Shown one piece after another: positions 46,573-56,629 of a DNA stretch of 64,000 nt (its first letter is position 1; every line of letters starts with the position of its first letter). The translations under genes were made by a program, and so were the position numbers. The notes beneath the pieces are model-generated. The model ran no database searches, was not told the DNA's origin, and saw only the letters and a program-made list of their open reading frames with translations. Origin of the DNA: Sphaerisporangium sp039871875 (GTDB lineage Bacteria; Actinomycetota; Actinomycetes; Streptosporangiales; Streptosporangiaceae). Location: the NCBI RefSeq assembly GCF_039871875.1, contig NZ_JBDPMD010000001.1:248001-312000 (forward strand), written 5' to 3'.

Positions 46573-48729
46573 TCAGACCGTCACGCGGCGCAGCCGGGAC
46601 TTGGGGGCCTCCTCGCCGGGGAACACCCGCTTGACACCGTCACCGAGAGCGGTCTCGATGATGCGGATGTCGCGCACCAGGTGCTCCAGTCCGCTCGGCT
46701 CCAGCGAGGCGGCGTGGTCGGACCCCCACATCGTACGGTCCAGCGTGATGTGCCGCTCGACGGTGACCGCGCCGAGGGTGACCGCCGCCAGGGAGATCTG
46801 CAGGCCGCGCTCGTGGCCGGAGTACCCGACCGGCACGCCGTACCGCTCGCGCAGCGTGACGATCGCCCGCAGGTTGGCCTCCTCGGGAGGCAGCGGGTAG
46901 GTGGAGGTGGCGTGCATCATGACGAGCTTGGAGGTGCCGAGGATCTCCACGGCCGCGTCGATCTCCTCCAGCGTCGACATGCCGGTCGACAGGATGATCG
47001 GCTTGCCGGTCTCCGCCAGTCTGCGGAGCATCTCGTGGTCGGTCACGCTGGCCGAGGCGACCTTGTGCGCGACGACGTTCATGTCCTCCAGGAAGTCCAC
47101 CGACGGCACGTCCCACGGGGAGGCGAACCAGTCGATGCCGCGCTCGGTGCAGTACTTGCCGATCTGGGCGTACTCGTCGGCGCCGAACTCCACCCGGTAC
47201 TTGTACTCCAGGTAGGTCATCTCGCCCCACGGCGTCTGCCGGATCAGGTCGCGCTGCTCGACCGGCACGCAGATCTCGGGGGTGCGCTTCTGGAACTTCA
47301 CGGCCTGGCAGCCGGCGTCGGCGGCCACGTCGATGAGGCGGCGCGCGATGTCCAGGTCGCCGTTGTGGTTGATGCCGATCTCGCCGATGACGTACACCGG
47401 CTGCCCGGGGCCGACCAGCGCCTCGCCGATCGCGACCGGGGCCGCCTCAACCTGCGGCGCCGGCGCGGCGACGGCGGTGACGGCGGGCGCGGTGACGGTG
47501 GCGACGGGTGCGGTGGCTGTGGCGCTGGCGCTGGCGCTGGCTGTGGCTGTGGCTGTGGCGGGCGCGGTGGTGGCGGTGGGTGCGGTGTCGGCGGGACGGG
47601 CGGCGAGCACGCGGTCGCACAGCTCGCGTACGGCGCCGTCGCCGCCCCGGCGGGTCAGCACGACCCGGGCGGCGGCGCGCACCTCGGGGTGGGCGTCGGG
47701 GGTGGCGACCGGCCAGCCGACCAGGTCCAGGCAGCCGAGGTCGTTGACGTCGTTGCCGACGTAGGCCACCCGGGCCGGGTCCAGGCCCTCGATGCTCAGC
47801 CAGTCGCGCAGCGCGGTGTGCTTGGCCGACAGGCCCTGCAGCACCGGCACGCCGAGCTTGCGGGCCCGGGCCGACACGACGGGGTTGCGCTCGGTGGACA
47901 GCACCAGCACCTTCACCCCGGCCCGCTTGAGCAGGTCGATGCCGAGCCCGTCGGTGCGGGACACGGCGACGGACTCGTGGCCGTCCTGGTCCACGTAGAC
48001 GTGGTCGTCGGTGTGCACGCCGTCGAAGTCGGTGATCACGGCGTCCACGTCGATGGGGCCCGGGCGGTCCACGACCGGCGCCAGCGCCCGGACGATCTCC
48101 AGGTCCTCGGGGGAGTCGACCTCCACCGCGTGCCCGGCCGGCACCTCCTGCACCGCGACGGTGCCGAAGAAACGGTGCCCGTGCTCGCGCAGGCCCGCGG
48201 CGCGCATGACGTAGAAGGCGCCGGTCTCGCGGTACTCGGGCGCGCGGTCCTGGCGGCGGGGCCGGTGCGCGGGGTCGTGGTTGACGCCGCCGACGCCCTC
48301 CCCGGCCTGGTTCCACACGAACTCGTGGGTCGGGAGGGCCGAGAACACCACGTCGGCGCCGCCCGCGAGGACCTTGGCCACCGCGGCGTCCAGGTCGGCC
48401 GGGTCGATGAAGGCGCTGGTGCACTGCACCAGCACGACGACCTCGGGCTCCTCGCCGACCTGGCCGAGCACGTGCAGCACGGCGGACTCGGAGGAGGCGC
48501 TGGCGCCGCTCAGCTCGGCGGGGCGGTCGACGACCCGCGCGCCCGCCGCGGCGGCGGCCTCGGCGATGCCGGCGTGGTCGGTGCTGACGACGACCTCGTC
48601 CACGAGCTCGGCCGCCACACAGGCGTTCACCGCGCGTGTGACCAGTGGCACGCCCCCCACCTTCGCGAGGTTTTTCAGCGGGACGCCCACGGAACCTCCG
48701 CGGGCGGGGACGACGGCCAGGACTCGCAC
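46573..48729 (-). CDS. NeuA-phosphatase-NeuB trifunctional fusion
   Basis: This 718-residue fusion has three enzymes. Residues 1-225 are an acylneuraminate cytidylyltransferase (VVPARGGS near 7, VQCTSAFIDPADLDAA near 100). Residues about 228-380 are a KDO8P-phosphatase-like HAD domain (ITDFDGVHTDD; YVGNDVNDLGCL). Residues about 440-718 are a sialic-acid synthase barrel (VIGEIGINHNGD, AVKFQKRT, LSTGMSTLEEID, GYSGHE). An Ala/Thr/Ser/Val linker joins HAD and NeuB. The synthase part is about 280 residues and stops after the barrel, so the usual C-terminal SAF domain is missing. One chain could thus condense, dephosphorylate and CMP-activate a nonulosonic acid. It is the first gene of its operon. 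Confidence 0.93.
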   Translation of the reverse strand: MRVLAVVPARGGSVGVPLKNLAKVGGVPLVTRAVNACVAAELVDEVVVSTDHAGIAEAAAAAGARVVDRPAELSGASASSESAVLHVLGQVGEEPEVVVLVQCTSAFIDPADLDAAVAKVLAGGADVVFSALPTHEFVWNQAGEGVGGVNHDPAHRPRRQDRAPEYRETGAFYVMRAAGLREHGHRFFGTVAVQEVPAGHAVEVDSPEDLEIVRALAPVVDRPGPIDVDAVITDFDGVHTDDHVYVDQDGHESVAVSRTDGLGIDLLKRAGVKVLVLSTERNPVVSARARKLGVPVLQGLSAKHTALRDWLSIEGLDPARVAYVGNDVNDLGCLDLVGWPVATPDAHPEVRAAARVVLTRRGGDGAVRELCDRVLAARPADTAPTATTAPATATATASASASATATAPVATVTAPAVTAVAAPAPQVEAAPVAIGEALVGPGQPVYVIGEIGINHNGDLDIARRLIDVAADAGCQAVKFQKRTPEICVPVEQRDLIRQTPWGEMTYLEYKYRVEFGADEYAQIGKYCTERGIDWFASPWDVPSVDFLEDMNVVAHKVASASVTDHEMLRRLAETGKPIILSTGMSTLEEIDAAVEILGTSKLVMMHATSTYPLPPEEANLRAIVTLRERYGVPVGYSGHERGLQISLAAVTLGAVTVERHITLDRTMWGSDHAASLEPSGLEHLVRDIRIIETALGDGVKRVFPGEEAPKSRLRRVTV
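47460..47585 (-). repeat. Low-complexity linker repeat between HAD and NeuB
   Basis: On the plus strand GGCGCT is repeated three times, followed by GGCTGT repeated three times, flanked by GGTGACGG and GCGGTG repeats. It encodes the ATATATASASASATATA-type linker. The 6-bp unit is in frame, so length variants would be tolerated. Confidence 0.75.
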
Positions 48730-48752
48730 GGTTACTCCCTGATAGGCGAAAA

Positions 48753-48764
48753 GCGAGCGCTCGC
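48753..48764. promoter_or_regulatory. Palindrome and direct repeats upstream of the NeuA/NeuB gene
   Basis: GCGAGCGCTCGC is a perfect 12-bp palindrome about 24 bases before the start codon. AGGCACGCT is repeated directly at 48770 and 48789. These could be an operator. A short hairpin (CTCTCC / GGAGAG at 48809-48825) further on probably ends the converging kinase transcript. Confidence 0.35.
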
Positions 48765-48883
48765 CTCTTAGGCACGCTCGTGGGTGTCAGGCACGCTAAC
48801 CATCGGTCCTCTCCGGTAAGGAGAGCCGGAGCTGAACACCCAGCGTCGCTCGTGTTAACTCTTGGGGAGGGCTTTACCCGCGC

Positions 48884-50239
48884 TCACTCCACGACGGGCA
48901 GCCGGAGCACGAATCGCGTGCCCGCCGAGGCGTCCTCCACCTGCAGCGTCCCGCCGTGCGCGATGGCGACGTCCCGCGCGATGGCCAGCCCGAGCCCGGT
49001 CCCGCCCCGGTGCCGGCTGCGGGCCTCGTCCAGCCGGGTGAACCGCTGGAAGACCCGTTCGCGGTCCGCGACGGCGATGCGGTCGCCGTCGTTGGTCACC
49101 GACACCTCGGCCATGCCGCGCGCTCCGCGCACCTCCACGGTCACCACCCGGTCGGCGTGCCGCTGGGCGTTGTCGAGCAGGTTGGCCAGCACCCGGCTCA
49201 GGTGGGTGGGCACGCCGCGCACCACGACGCCGTCCTGCAGCTCCGCGGTGACCGGCACCCGGCACCCGCGGCGCCGGATCTCCTCGGTGGCGAGGCGCCC
49301 GAGGTCCACGCACTCCTGCACGGCGGGGCCGCTGGAGCCGAGACGGGCCATGAACAGCAGGTCGGTGATGATGGCCTCGATGCGGTCGGTGTCGCGCAGC
49401 GTGCCCTCCACCAGGGTGCCGAGCTCGGTGTCCTCCGGGTGCAGCCGGGCGTACTCCAACTGGGCGCGCAGGCCCGCGATGGGGGTGCGCAGCTCGTGGG
49501 AGGCGTCGGCGGCGAAACGGCGCTGCTGCTCCACCGAGTGCTCGAGGCGGGCCAGGGTGGAGTTGACGGTGCGGGCGAGATCGGAGATCTCGTCGTCGCC
49601 CGGCGGTTCGCACACCCGGCGGGACAGATCGCTCACCGTGATGTGGGCGAGCTCGGCCTGGATGTTGTCGATCGTGCCGAGGGCCCGGTCGGCGGCCTTG
49701 GTGGCCACCCAGCCGACCAGCGCGACCAGCAGCGCGATCTGCACGCCGATCGACACGTCGATGAGGTGGCCGCGCAGCAGCCCGGGTGTGGGGGAGGCCG
49801 CGTACACCACCGGGGCGTCGACGCCGCCTCCGGTGAGGATCGCGGTCGCGTGGTAGCACTCGCCGTGCCCCGCCGGGCAGGTGCGGAAGTCGATCGCGCG
49901 GTCGGGGACCCCCGCCGGCGGGTGCCCGAGCACCGGCAGCCCCCTGGCCGACTCGGTGGCGGCCAGCACGTGACGGCCCGGTCCGATGAGCTGCACGAGC
50001 ACACGCGACCCGGCGGGGACGGGGATCGGGTTGCGCAGCGTCGCGTCGTGGTAGGCCATGACGGTGTGGGCCGCGGCGGCCCGGGTCTCGCGCCAGAGGG
50101 ACTGCGCGACGGCGTTCCTGATCACCGCGTCCGCCGCCAGACCCAGCGGGGTCAGGAACACCGTGGTGAGCACGAGGGTGAGGAAGGTGACCTGCCCTCT
50201 GATCGTCCGGGGCCAGAGGGCCGCCCATCGGCGGGACAT
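48884..50239 (-). CDS. Orphan sensor histidine kinase
   Basis: This membrane kinase of about 451 residues has transmembrane helices near 18-40 and 160-182, an extracytoplasmic loop of about 115 residues containing two Cys (FRTCPAGHGECYH), a HAMP domain, and HisKA ADASHELRTPIAGL with His near 244. HATPase boxes are NLLDNAQRHAD, VTNDGDRI and GGTGLGLAIA. No response regulator is adjacent, so its partner is elsewhere. The Cys pair could form a disulfide or bind metal in the sensor domain. ATG 50239 or TTG 50245 may be the start; neither has a strong ribosome-binding site. It is convergent with no gene and faces the 3' side of the neu operon promoter. Confidence 0.88.
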   Translation of the reverse strand: MSRRWAALWPRTIRGQVTFLTLVLTTVFLTPLGLAADAVIRNAVAQSLWRETRAAAAHTVMAYHDATLRNPIPVPAGSRVLVQLIGPGRHVLAATESARGLPVLGHPPAGVPDRAIDFRTCPAGHGECYHATAILTGGGVDAPVVYAASPTPGLLRGHLIDVSIGVQIALLVALVGWVATKAADRALGTIDNIQAELAHITVSDLSRRVCEPPGDDEISDLARTVNSTLARLEHSVEQQRRFAADASHELRTPIAGLRAQLEYARLHPEDTELGTLVEGTLRDTDRIEAIITDLLFMARLGSSGPAVQECVDLGRLATEEIRRRGCRVPVTAELQDGVVVRGVPTHLSRVLANLLDNAQRHADRVVTVEVRGARGMAEVSVTNDGDRIAVADRERVFQRFTRLDEARSRHRGGTGLGLAIARDVAIAHGGTLQVEDASAGTRFVLRLPVVE

Positions 50240-50553
50240 TCGCAAAGGCTACTGCCGCCACACCCACGCAAGATCCCGCGAGATGGGAAAGAGCTCACCA
50301 AGCACCGGCAAACTCCCCGGGCCCCCGTCCGGGCACCGCACAGCGTCCCAAGCGGCGGATCTTCAGGGTCGTGCCGCGTCCAGGCCGCCGGGCCGGGCTC
50401 AGGGGCGTCCTGCGCGGTTCGGGGCCCGCGGGGACGTCTTCCGGGGTCGCCGGGCGCGTTTCGTGCCCCGGTGGCCGTCGTGGGCTCTCGCGGAGCGGTG
50501 CGTGGACCGCTACCGTGTGCGGCAGCGATCATCTGATTACCGAGTGTGGGGTT
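50240..50553. other. Divergent intergenic region, no gene seen
   Basis: These 314 bp separate the leftward kinase from the rightward beta-helix gene. In-frame extension of the beta-helix frame is Arg/Gly-rich and has no signal-peptide character, so it is not taken as coding. The 50500-50550 stretch is A/T-richer and may hold the rightward promoter. Confidence 0.5.
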
Positions 50554-51864
50554 ATGGCGCCGAAATTCTGGCGGGCAGGACTGTATTTACCGTTGATCAC
50601 CGTGCTGCTCGCCGACCCGGCGGCACACCCCCTGTCCGGCGGCGCGCTCGCGTCGTCCGGCACCGGTCACGCGGCCGCGGGCCGCACCTTTTACGTGGAC
50701 GCCTCCCAGGGGGACGACGACGCGCGGGGCACCGGCCCCAAGGACGCGTGGCGGTCGCTCGGCCGGGCCGGCGAGGCGGACCTGCGCCCGGGGGACACCC
50801 TGCTGCTGCGGCGCGGCAGGCGGTGGACGGGCACGCTGGAACTGAGCGGCAAGGGCACGGCGGCGCGGCCGATCGTCGTCGGGGCGTACGGATCGGGGGC
50901 GCGGCCGCGGATCACCGCCACCGGGGACGACTGCGTCGTGGTGGCGGGGTCGTACTTCCGGGTGTCGGAGCTGCGGGCCTCGCGGTGCGGCTGGGCCGGG
51001 TTCCGCGTCGAGGGCCGCTACAACGACCTGTGGGACGTCTACGCCGACCGCAACGTCACCGGGGTGTGGTTCACCCCGGACGGCGCGCGCAACGTGCTGC
51101 GGGGCAGCCAGATGCGCGGCAACGACCGCATGAGCGTCGACGACGACCAGCCGGACAACGACTCCGGCGCGTTCGGCGTGCTGCTCAACGGCGACGACAA
51201 CCGGGTCGTCGGCAACCTCATCACCGGCAGCTACGCGCGCAGCAAGGACTACGTGGCCGACGGCGCGGCGGTGGAGGTGTACGGCGGGGACCGCAACGTC
51301 GTGGCGCACAACGTCGCCAGGGACAACGAGACCTTCACCGAGCTCGGTCACGAGCCCGGCGGCACCGCCACGGGCAACCTGTTCGCGCACAACGTGGTGA
51401 CGTCCTCGCGCTCGCGTGGATCGTTCCTCGTCACCCGCGGCGCGGGGCACTCCGTGGGGCCGGTGCGCGGCACGGTGGCGGTGCACAACTCCGTCTACCT
51501 GCCCGCGAGCCACACCATCGGCTTCTCGTGCGCGGACGGCTGCTCGGGCCGCATCCTGACCCTGCGCAACAACGTGGTGCGGGTGGGCGGCATCATCGGT
51601 TTCGAGGACGGCTCCGGCATCGACGACGCGGGCGGGGTCTACCTCGGCGCGCTCGAGGACTTCCGGCCCGGACGCCGGTCGGTGCGGGCCGACCCGTTGT
51701 TCCGGAGCCGGAGCGATCTGCGGCTGCGCGCGGGCTCGCCCGCCATCGGCCGCGGCGTGCCGGTCGGCCTGTCGTGGTACGGCGGCGCGGGGCTGGCGTA
51801 CGACGCGGCGGGGCGGGCCGTCCCCCGGTCCAGGAACCCGGACTCAGGTGCCTATCAGTACTGA
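50554..51864 (+). CDS. Secreted parallel beta-helix protein
   Basis: This 436-residue protein has an N-terminal signal peptide at about residues 1-33 (AGLYLPLITVLLA). It then has FYVDASQGDDDARGTGPKDAW, the typical start of right-handed parallel beta-helix domains. Repeated N-x-V turns follow (NRVVGNLITG, NVVAHNVARDN, NLFAHNVVTSS, HNSVYLPASH), as in pectate-lyase-like and polysaccharide-depolymerase folds. The C-terminus has ADPLFRSRSDLRLRAGSPAIGRG and NPDSGAYQY, common at the end of such proteins. Catalytic residues are not certain. It probably binds or cleaves an extracellular polysaccharide. It stands alone between divergent and co-directional neighbours. Confidence 0.82.
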   Translation: MAPKFWRAGLYLPLITVLLADPAAHPLSGGALASSGTGHAAAGRTFYVDASQGDDDARGTGPKDAWRSLGRAGEADLRPGDTLLLRRGRRWTGTLELSGKGTAARPIVVGAYGSGARPRITATGDDCVVVAGSYFRVSELRASRCGWAGFRVEGRYNDLWDVYADRNVTGVWFTPDGARNVLRGSQMRGNDRMSVDDDQPDNDSGAFGVLLNGDDNRVVGNLITGSYARSKDYVADGAAVEVYGGDRNVVAHNVARDNETFTELGHEPGGTATGNLFAHNVVTSSRSRGSFLVTRGAGHSVGPVRGTVAVHNSVYLPASHTIGFSCADGCSGRILTLRNNVVRVGGIIGFEDGSGIDDAGGVYLGALEDFRPGRRSVRADPLFRSRSDLRLRAGSPAIGRGVPVGLSWYGGAGLAYDAAGRAVPRSRNPDSGAYQY

Positions 51865-51952
51865 GTGCGACTTATTCCGGACATAACTTGGGAACATGGT
51901 AGAAACCTCTGTCCGGCACTCTGTGGCGTGAGACCGGTATGGAGGTATGTGG

Positions 51953-52579
51953 ATGGTGCTTCGGGTACGGGTGTCGCTGCCCGACCGTCCGGGGGTGCTC
52001 GGTCAGGTGGCGCGGGCCTTCGGCGTGCTCGGCGCGGACATCCTGCAGGTGACGGTGCTGGAACGCGACGCGGGCCGGGCGGTGGACGACTTCACCGTGT
52101 CCTGGCCCGGGGGTTTCTCCGCCGAGGAGCTGCGCGAGCGGCTGGCCGTCGTGCCGGGCGTGCGGGTGGACGGCGCGTGGCCGACCCGTGAGGTGCCGGG
52201 CAGCAGCCCCGACTACGATCTGATCGGCCATGTCGCGACCGACGCCGACCGGGCGTTCGTCACCCTGGTCGACGCGGTGCCCGACCTGGTGGGCGCGCAG
52301 TGGGCCGTCGCCGTCGACTCCAGCACGGGCGAGGTGGTGCACGGGAGCTGGCAGGCACCCGGCGTGGAAGACATGCCCGACCTGACGCCGCTGCGCCCTG
52401 CGATGTTCAGCGAGGGGTCGCTCCACCTGCTGAGCCTGCCGGTGCGGCCGGTGGGGCTGCATCTGGTGGTGGCGCGCACGGAGGGGCCGCCGTTCCACCA
52501 GGTGGAGCTGGACAAGGTGCTGCGCGTCGTCGAGATCGTCACGCTGCTGGTGGCCGCGAGCGGCCACACGGTCGCCTGA
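51953..52579 (+). CDS. ACT-domain protein
   Basis: This 208-residue cytoplasmic protein begins with an ACT domain (LRVRVSLPDRPGVLGQVARAFGVLGADILQVTVLE). This is the ligand-binding fold that senses amino acids in metabolic enzymes and regulators. The C-terminal 120 residues have no motif I recognise. ATG 51953 is chosen because GGAGG lies seven bases upstream; the in-frame ATG at 51947 would overlap that site. The target of regulation is unknown. It ends 36 bp from the convergent ATPase gene. Confidence 0.8.
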   Translation: MVLRVRVSLPDRPGVLGQVARAFGVLGADILQVTVLERDAGRAVDDFTVSWPGGFSAEELRERLAVVPGVRVDGAWPTREVPGSSPDYDLIGHVATDADRAFVTLVDAVPDLVGAQWAVAVDSSTGEVVHGSWQAPGVEDMPDLTPLRPAMFSEGSLHLLSLPVRPVGLHLVVARTEGPPFHQVELDKVLRVVEIVTLLVAASGHTVA

Positions 52580-52615
52580 CGCGGAGGCGTGGCACCCGTG
52601 GCGGGGACGGCCCGG

Positions 52616-53920
<1,305 letters not shown>

Positions 53921-54343
53921 CGTCACTCGTTCCTCCCGGGCAACAGAGCCCGGATCCCAGCCGTCATTGTGATTGATGAGGTAGTACATCGCGTACCAGG
54001 GCGCCATGTCCATACGTGGAGTGAGAAATCGCTCATCTACCAGTTACTTGACCAAAGGCCGTCTATCGACGTCAGGACGGTTGCAACCGTTGAGGTCACA
54101 GGTGTGGGTTTGAGGTTGTGCGGTGGGCGGTGGCGGAGTGGTGGTACCTGTCCTGGTCCGGGTGGGTGACGGGGGCGTAATGACGAGGACATCACAATTT
54201 GCAGAAAGTTTCCGAAAGGTCTTTCACGCCCGTTCACCTGACTGTTACGTTCCGCGTACCCCGGTGTCACCGTCCCGCTCCCGGGGACGCGGACGGTGGC
54301 GCCGACCCCTTGGGCAATGACGCTTTCAGCAAGGAGTGCACAC
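53921..54343. promoter_or_regulatory. Divergent control region, ATPase / malEFG
   Basis: This 423-bp gap lies between the ATPase gene and the binding-protein gene. It contains the palindrome ACGGTTGCAACCGT and, near 54199, TTTGCAGAAAGTTTCC, loosely like known MalR-site elements. No CebR box is present. No gene is visible. Confidence 0.55.
54077..54090. promoter_or_regulatory. LacI-type operator candidate for malEFG
   Basis: ACGGTTGCAACCGT is a perfect 14-bp palindrome about 255 bases before the binding-protein start. LacI-family operators are typically palindromes of this size, and a LacI-family gene closes the operon. The position could let it control both divergent units. Confidence 0.5.
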
Positions 54344-55633
54344 ATGCGGCGAGCCATCTCGGCCGCGGCGGCGGCCGCGGCGCTGGCGCTGGCGGTATCC
54401 GCCTGCGGCGGCGGGACCCCCGAGCAACCGGCCGCGACGGCCACCGGGGCCGCGGAGCCCGCGGGCCAGGTGACCTGGTGGGACACCTCGGACGCCACCA
54501 ACGAGGGGCCCGTCTTCCAGGAGCTCATCAAGGACTTCCAGGCCAAGTACCCCAAGATCAAGGTCAACTACGTCAACGTGCCGTTCGCCGAGGCGCAGAA
54601 CAAGTTCAAGACGGCGGCGCAGAGCGGCTCCGGTGCGCCGGACGTGCTGCGCGCCGACGTCGGCTGGGTCGCCGAGTTCGCCTCCCTCGGCTACCTCGCC
54701 CCCCTGGACGGCACCCCCGCGGTCGACAAGCCCGAGGACTTCCTGGCCAGCCCGGCGAGCAGCGGCAAGTTCAACGGCAAGACCTACGCCGTGCCGCAGG
54801 TCACCGACACCCTCGGCCTCCTGTACAACAAGGAGTTGCTGAAGAAGGCCGGGCACGACGCGCCGCCGAAGACGTTCGCCGAGCTCAAGCAGACCGCGCT
54901 CGACGTCAAGTCCAAGACCGGCGCCGACGGCCTGGCACTGAACATCGACGCCTACTTCCTGCTGCCGTTCATCTACGGCGAGGGCGGCGACCTGCTCGAC
55001 GTGAGCACCAAGAAGATCACCGTCGCGGCCCCGCAGGCGGTCGCCGGCGTCAAGGTCGTGGAGGACCTCATCACGTCCGGCGCCGCCACCAAGCCCGCCA
55101 TCCAGGACAGCTACAACAACGCCCAGGCCGCCTTCAAGGAAGGCAAGGTGGCCATGATCTTCAACGGGCCGTGGTCGAACACCGACAACCTCGGCGGCAA
55201 GGTCTTCAAGGACGACCCGGACAACTTCGGCATCGCCCCGGTCCCGGCCGGGTCGGTCAAGGCCGGCGCCCCCACCGGCGGCCACGACTACGCGGTCTAC
55301 GCCGGCTCGCAGAACCTCGACGCCTCGTATCTGTTCGTGCAGTTCATGGACTCCGCCGAGAGCCAGGCCAAGATCGCCGGCAAGCTCGGCCTGCTGCCCA
55401 CCCGCCAGTCCGCCTACACCATGCCGGAGGCCGCAGCCAACGAGATGATCGGCCGCTGGAAGGAGCCGATGGCCGCGGCCGTCGAGCGTCCCTGGATCCC
55501 CGAGGCCGGCCAGCTCTTCCAGCCGCTGGTCGAGGGCTACCAGAAGCTCGCCGCCGGCCAGCAGGGCGCCGAGCCCATGCTCCAGGGCGTCGCCAAGGCC
55601 TACCAGGGTCTGCTCAAGGGCTGGAGCCTCTGA
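54344..55633 (+). CDS. malE: Maltose-type sugar-binding lipoprotein
   Basis: This 429-residue solute-binding lipoprotein has signal residues 1-20 and lipobox AVSAC with Cys near 21. Its mature part is a family-1 binding fold: WWDTSDATNEGPVFQELIKDF, YAVPQVTDTLGLLYNKELL and AMIFNGPWSN. ATG 54344 has AAGGAG seven bases before it. The downstream alpha-glucosidase suggests an alpha-glucoside ligand such as maltose, maltodextrin or trehalose. It is the first gene of a five-gene rightward operon. Confidence 0.87.
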   Translation: MRRAISAAAAAAALALAVSACGGGTPEQPAATATGAAEPAGQVTWWDTSDATNEGPVFQELIKDFQAKYPKIKVNYVNVPFAEAQNKFKTAAQSGSGAPDVLRADVGWVAEFASLGYLAPLDGTPAVDKPEDFLASPASSGKFNGKTYAVPQVTDTLGLLYNKELLKKAGHDAPPKTFAELKQTALDVKSKTGADGLALNIDAYFLLPFIYGEGGDLLDVSTKKITVAAPQAVAGVKVVEDLITSGAATKPAIQDSYNNAQAAFKEGKVAMIFNGPWSNTDNLGGKVFKDDPDNFGIAPVPAGSVKAGAPTGGHDYAVYAGSQNLDASYLFVQFMDSAESQAKIAGKLGLLPTRQSAYTMPEAAANEMIGRWKEPMAAAVERPWIPEAGQLFQPLVEGYQKLAAGQQGAEPMLQGVAKAYQGLLKGWSL

Positions 55634-55636
55634 CCC

Positions 55637-56629
55637 ATGACGGCACAGGTCGTCGACGGGACGGCCGCGGGCACCCCCGCCCGCGGCCGGGCCCGCGACC
55701 CGATGCGCGGCGGGGTGGGACGCGCGCTCGCCCGGCACTGGTACGCCTGGGCGATGTGCGCCCCAGTGGTGATCGTCACGCTGGTCCTGGTCGGGTACCC
55801 GCTGGCCCGCGGGATCTACCTGTCGCTCACCGACGCGACCGAGGCCACCATGGGGCGGACCATCGGGATGAACGTCATCCCGTCCACCTATGAGTTCGTC
55901 GGCCTGGCCAACTACACCGCGATCGTCACCTCCGCCGAGTTCCTGTCCCGCCTCGGCTGGACCGTCGTCTGGACGGTCGCCTGCGTCGCGCTGCACTACG
56001 GCATCGGCCTCGGGCTCGCGCTGCTGCTCAACCGGCCCATGCGGCTGCGGTCCCTGTACCGCATGCTTCTCGTGCTGCCGTGGGCCGTGCCGGTGTTCGT
56101 CTCGGCGTTCATCTGGCGCTACCTGCTCAACGGCGAGTTCGGCGTGGTCAACGCCATGCTGCGCGCCGTGGGGTTCGCCGGGATCAGCTGGCTGGACGAC
56201 CCGTTCTGGGCGAAGGCGTCGGTCATCGCGGTGAACGTCTGGCTCGGCGTGCCGTTCATGATGCTGGCGCTGCTCGGCGGGCTGCAGGCCATCCCGCGTG
56301 AGCTGTACGAGGCGGCCGAGGTGGACGGCGCCTCGCCCTGGCAGCGGTTCCGGCACATCACGCTGCCGGGGCTGCGGCCGGTGTCGAGCACCGTGGTGCT
56401 GCTCGGCACCATCTGGACGTTCAACCAGTTCCCCGTCATCTTCCTGGTCACCAAGGGCGGGCCAGGCGGGTCCAGCGAGATCCTCGTCACCTACGCCTAC
56501 CGGCAGGCGTTCGAAGGCATACGCAACTACTCGGGATCGGCCGCGTGGGGAGTGCTCATCCTGGCGCTGCTCGTCGTCATGGCCGTCGTCTACCGGCGCG
56601 CCCTGCGCCGCGCAGGGGAGGCATGGTGA
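55637..56629 (+). CDS. malF: Sugar ABC transporter permease, MalF-like
   Basis: This 330-residue inner-membrane permease has a 35-residue cytoplasmic leader, six transmembrane helices and the ATPase-contacting EAA loop RELYEAAEVDGASPWQRFRHITLP near residue 220. It starts three bases after the binding-protein stop, and its end overlaps the next permease start. With MalG it forms the membrane channel. Confidence 0.9.
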   Translation: MTAQVVDGTAAGTPARGRARDPMRGGVGRALARHWYAWAMCAPVVIVTLVLVGYPLARGIYLSLTDATEATMGRTIGMNVIPSTYEFVGLANYTAIVTSAEFLSRLGWTVVWTVACVALHYGIGLGLALLLNRPMRLRSLYRMLLVLPWAVPVFVSAFIWRYLLNGEFGVVNAMLRAVGFAGISWLDDPFWAKASVIAVNVWLGVPFMMLALLGGLQAIPRELYEAAEVDGASPWQRFRHITLPGLRPVSSTVVLLGTIWTFNQFPVIFLVTKGGPGGSSEILVTYAYRQAFEGIRNYSGSAAWGVLILALLVVMAVVYRRALRRAGEAW

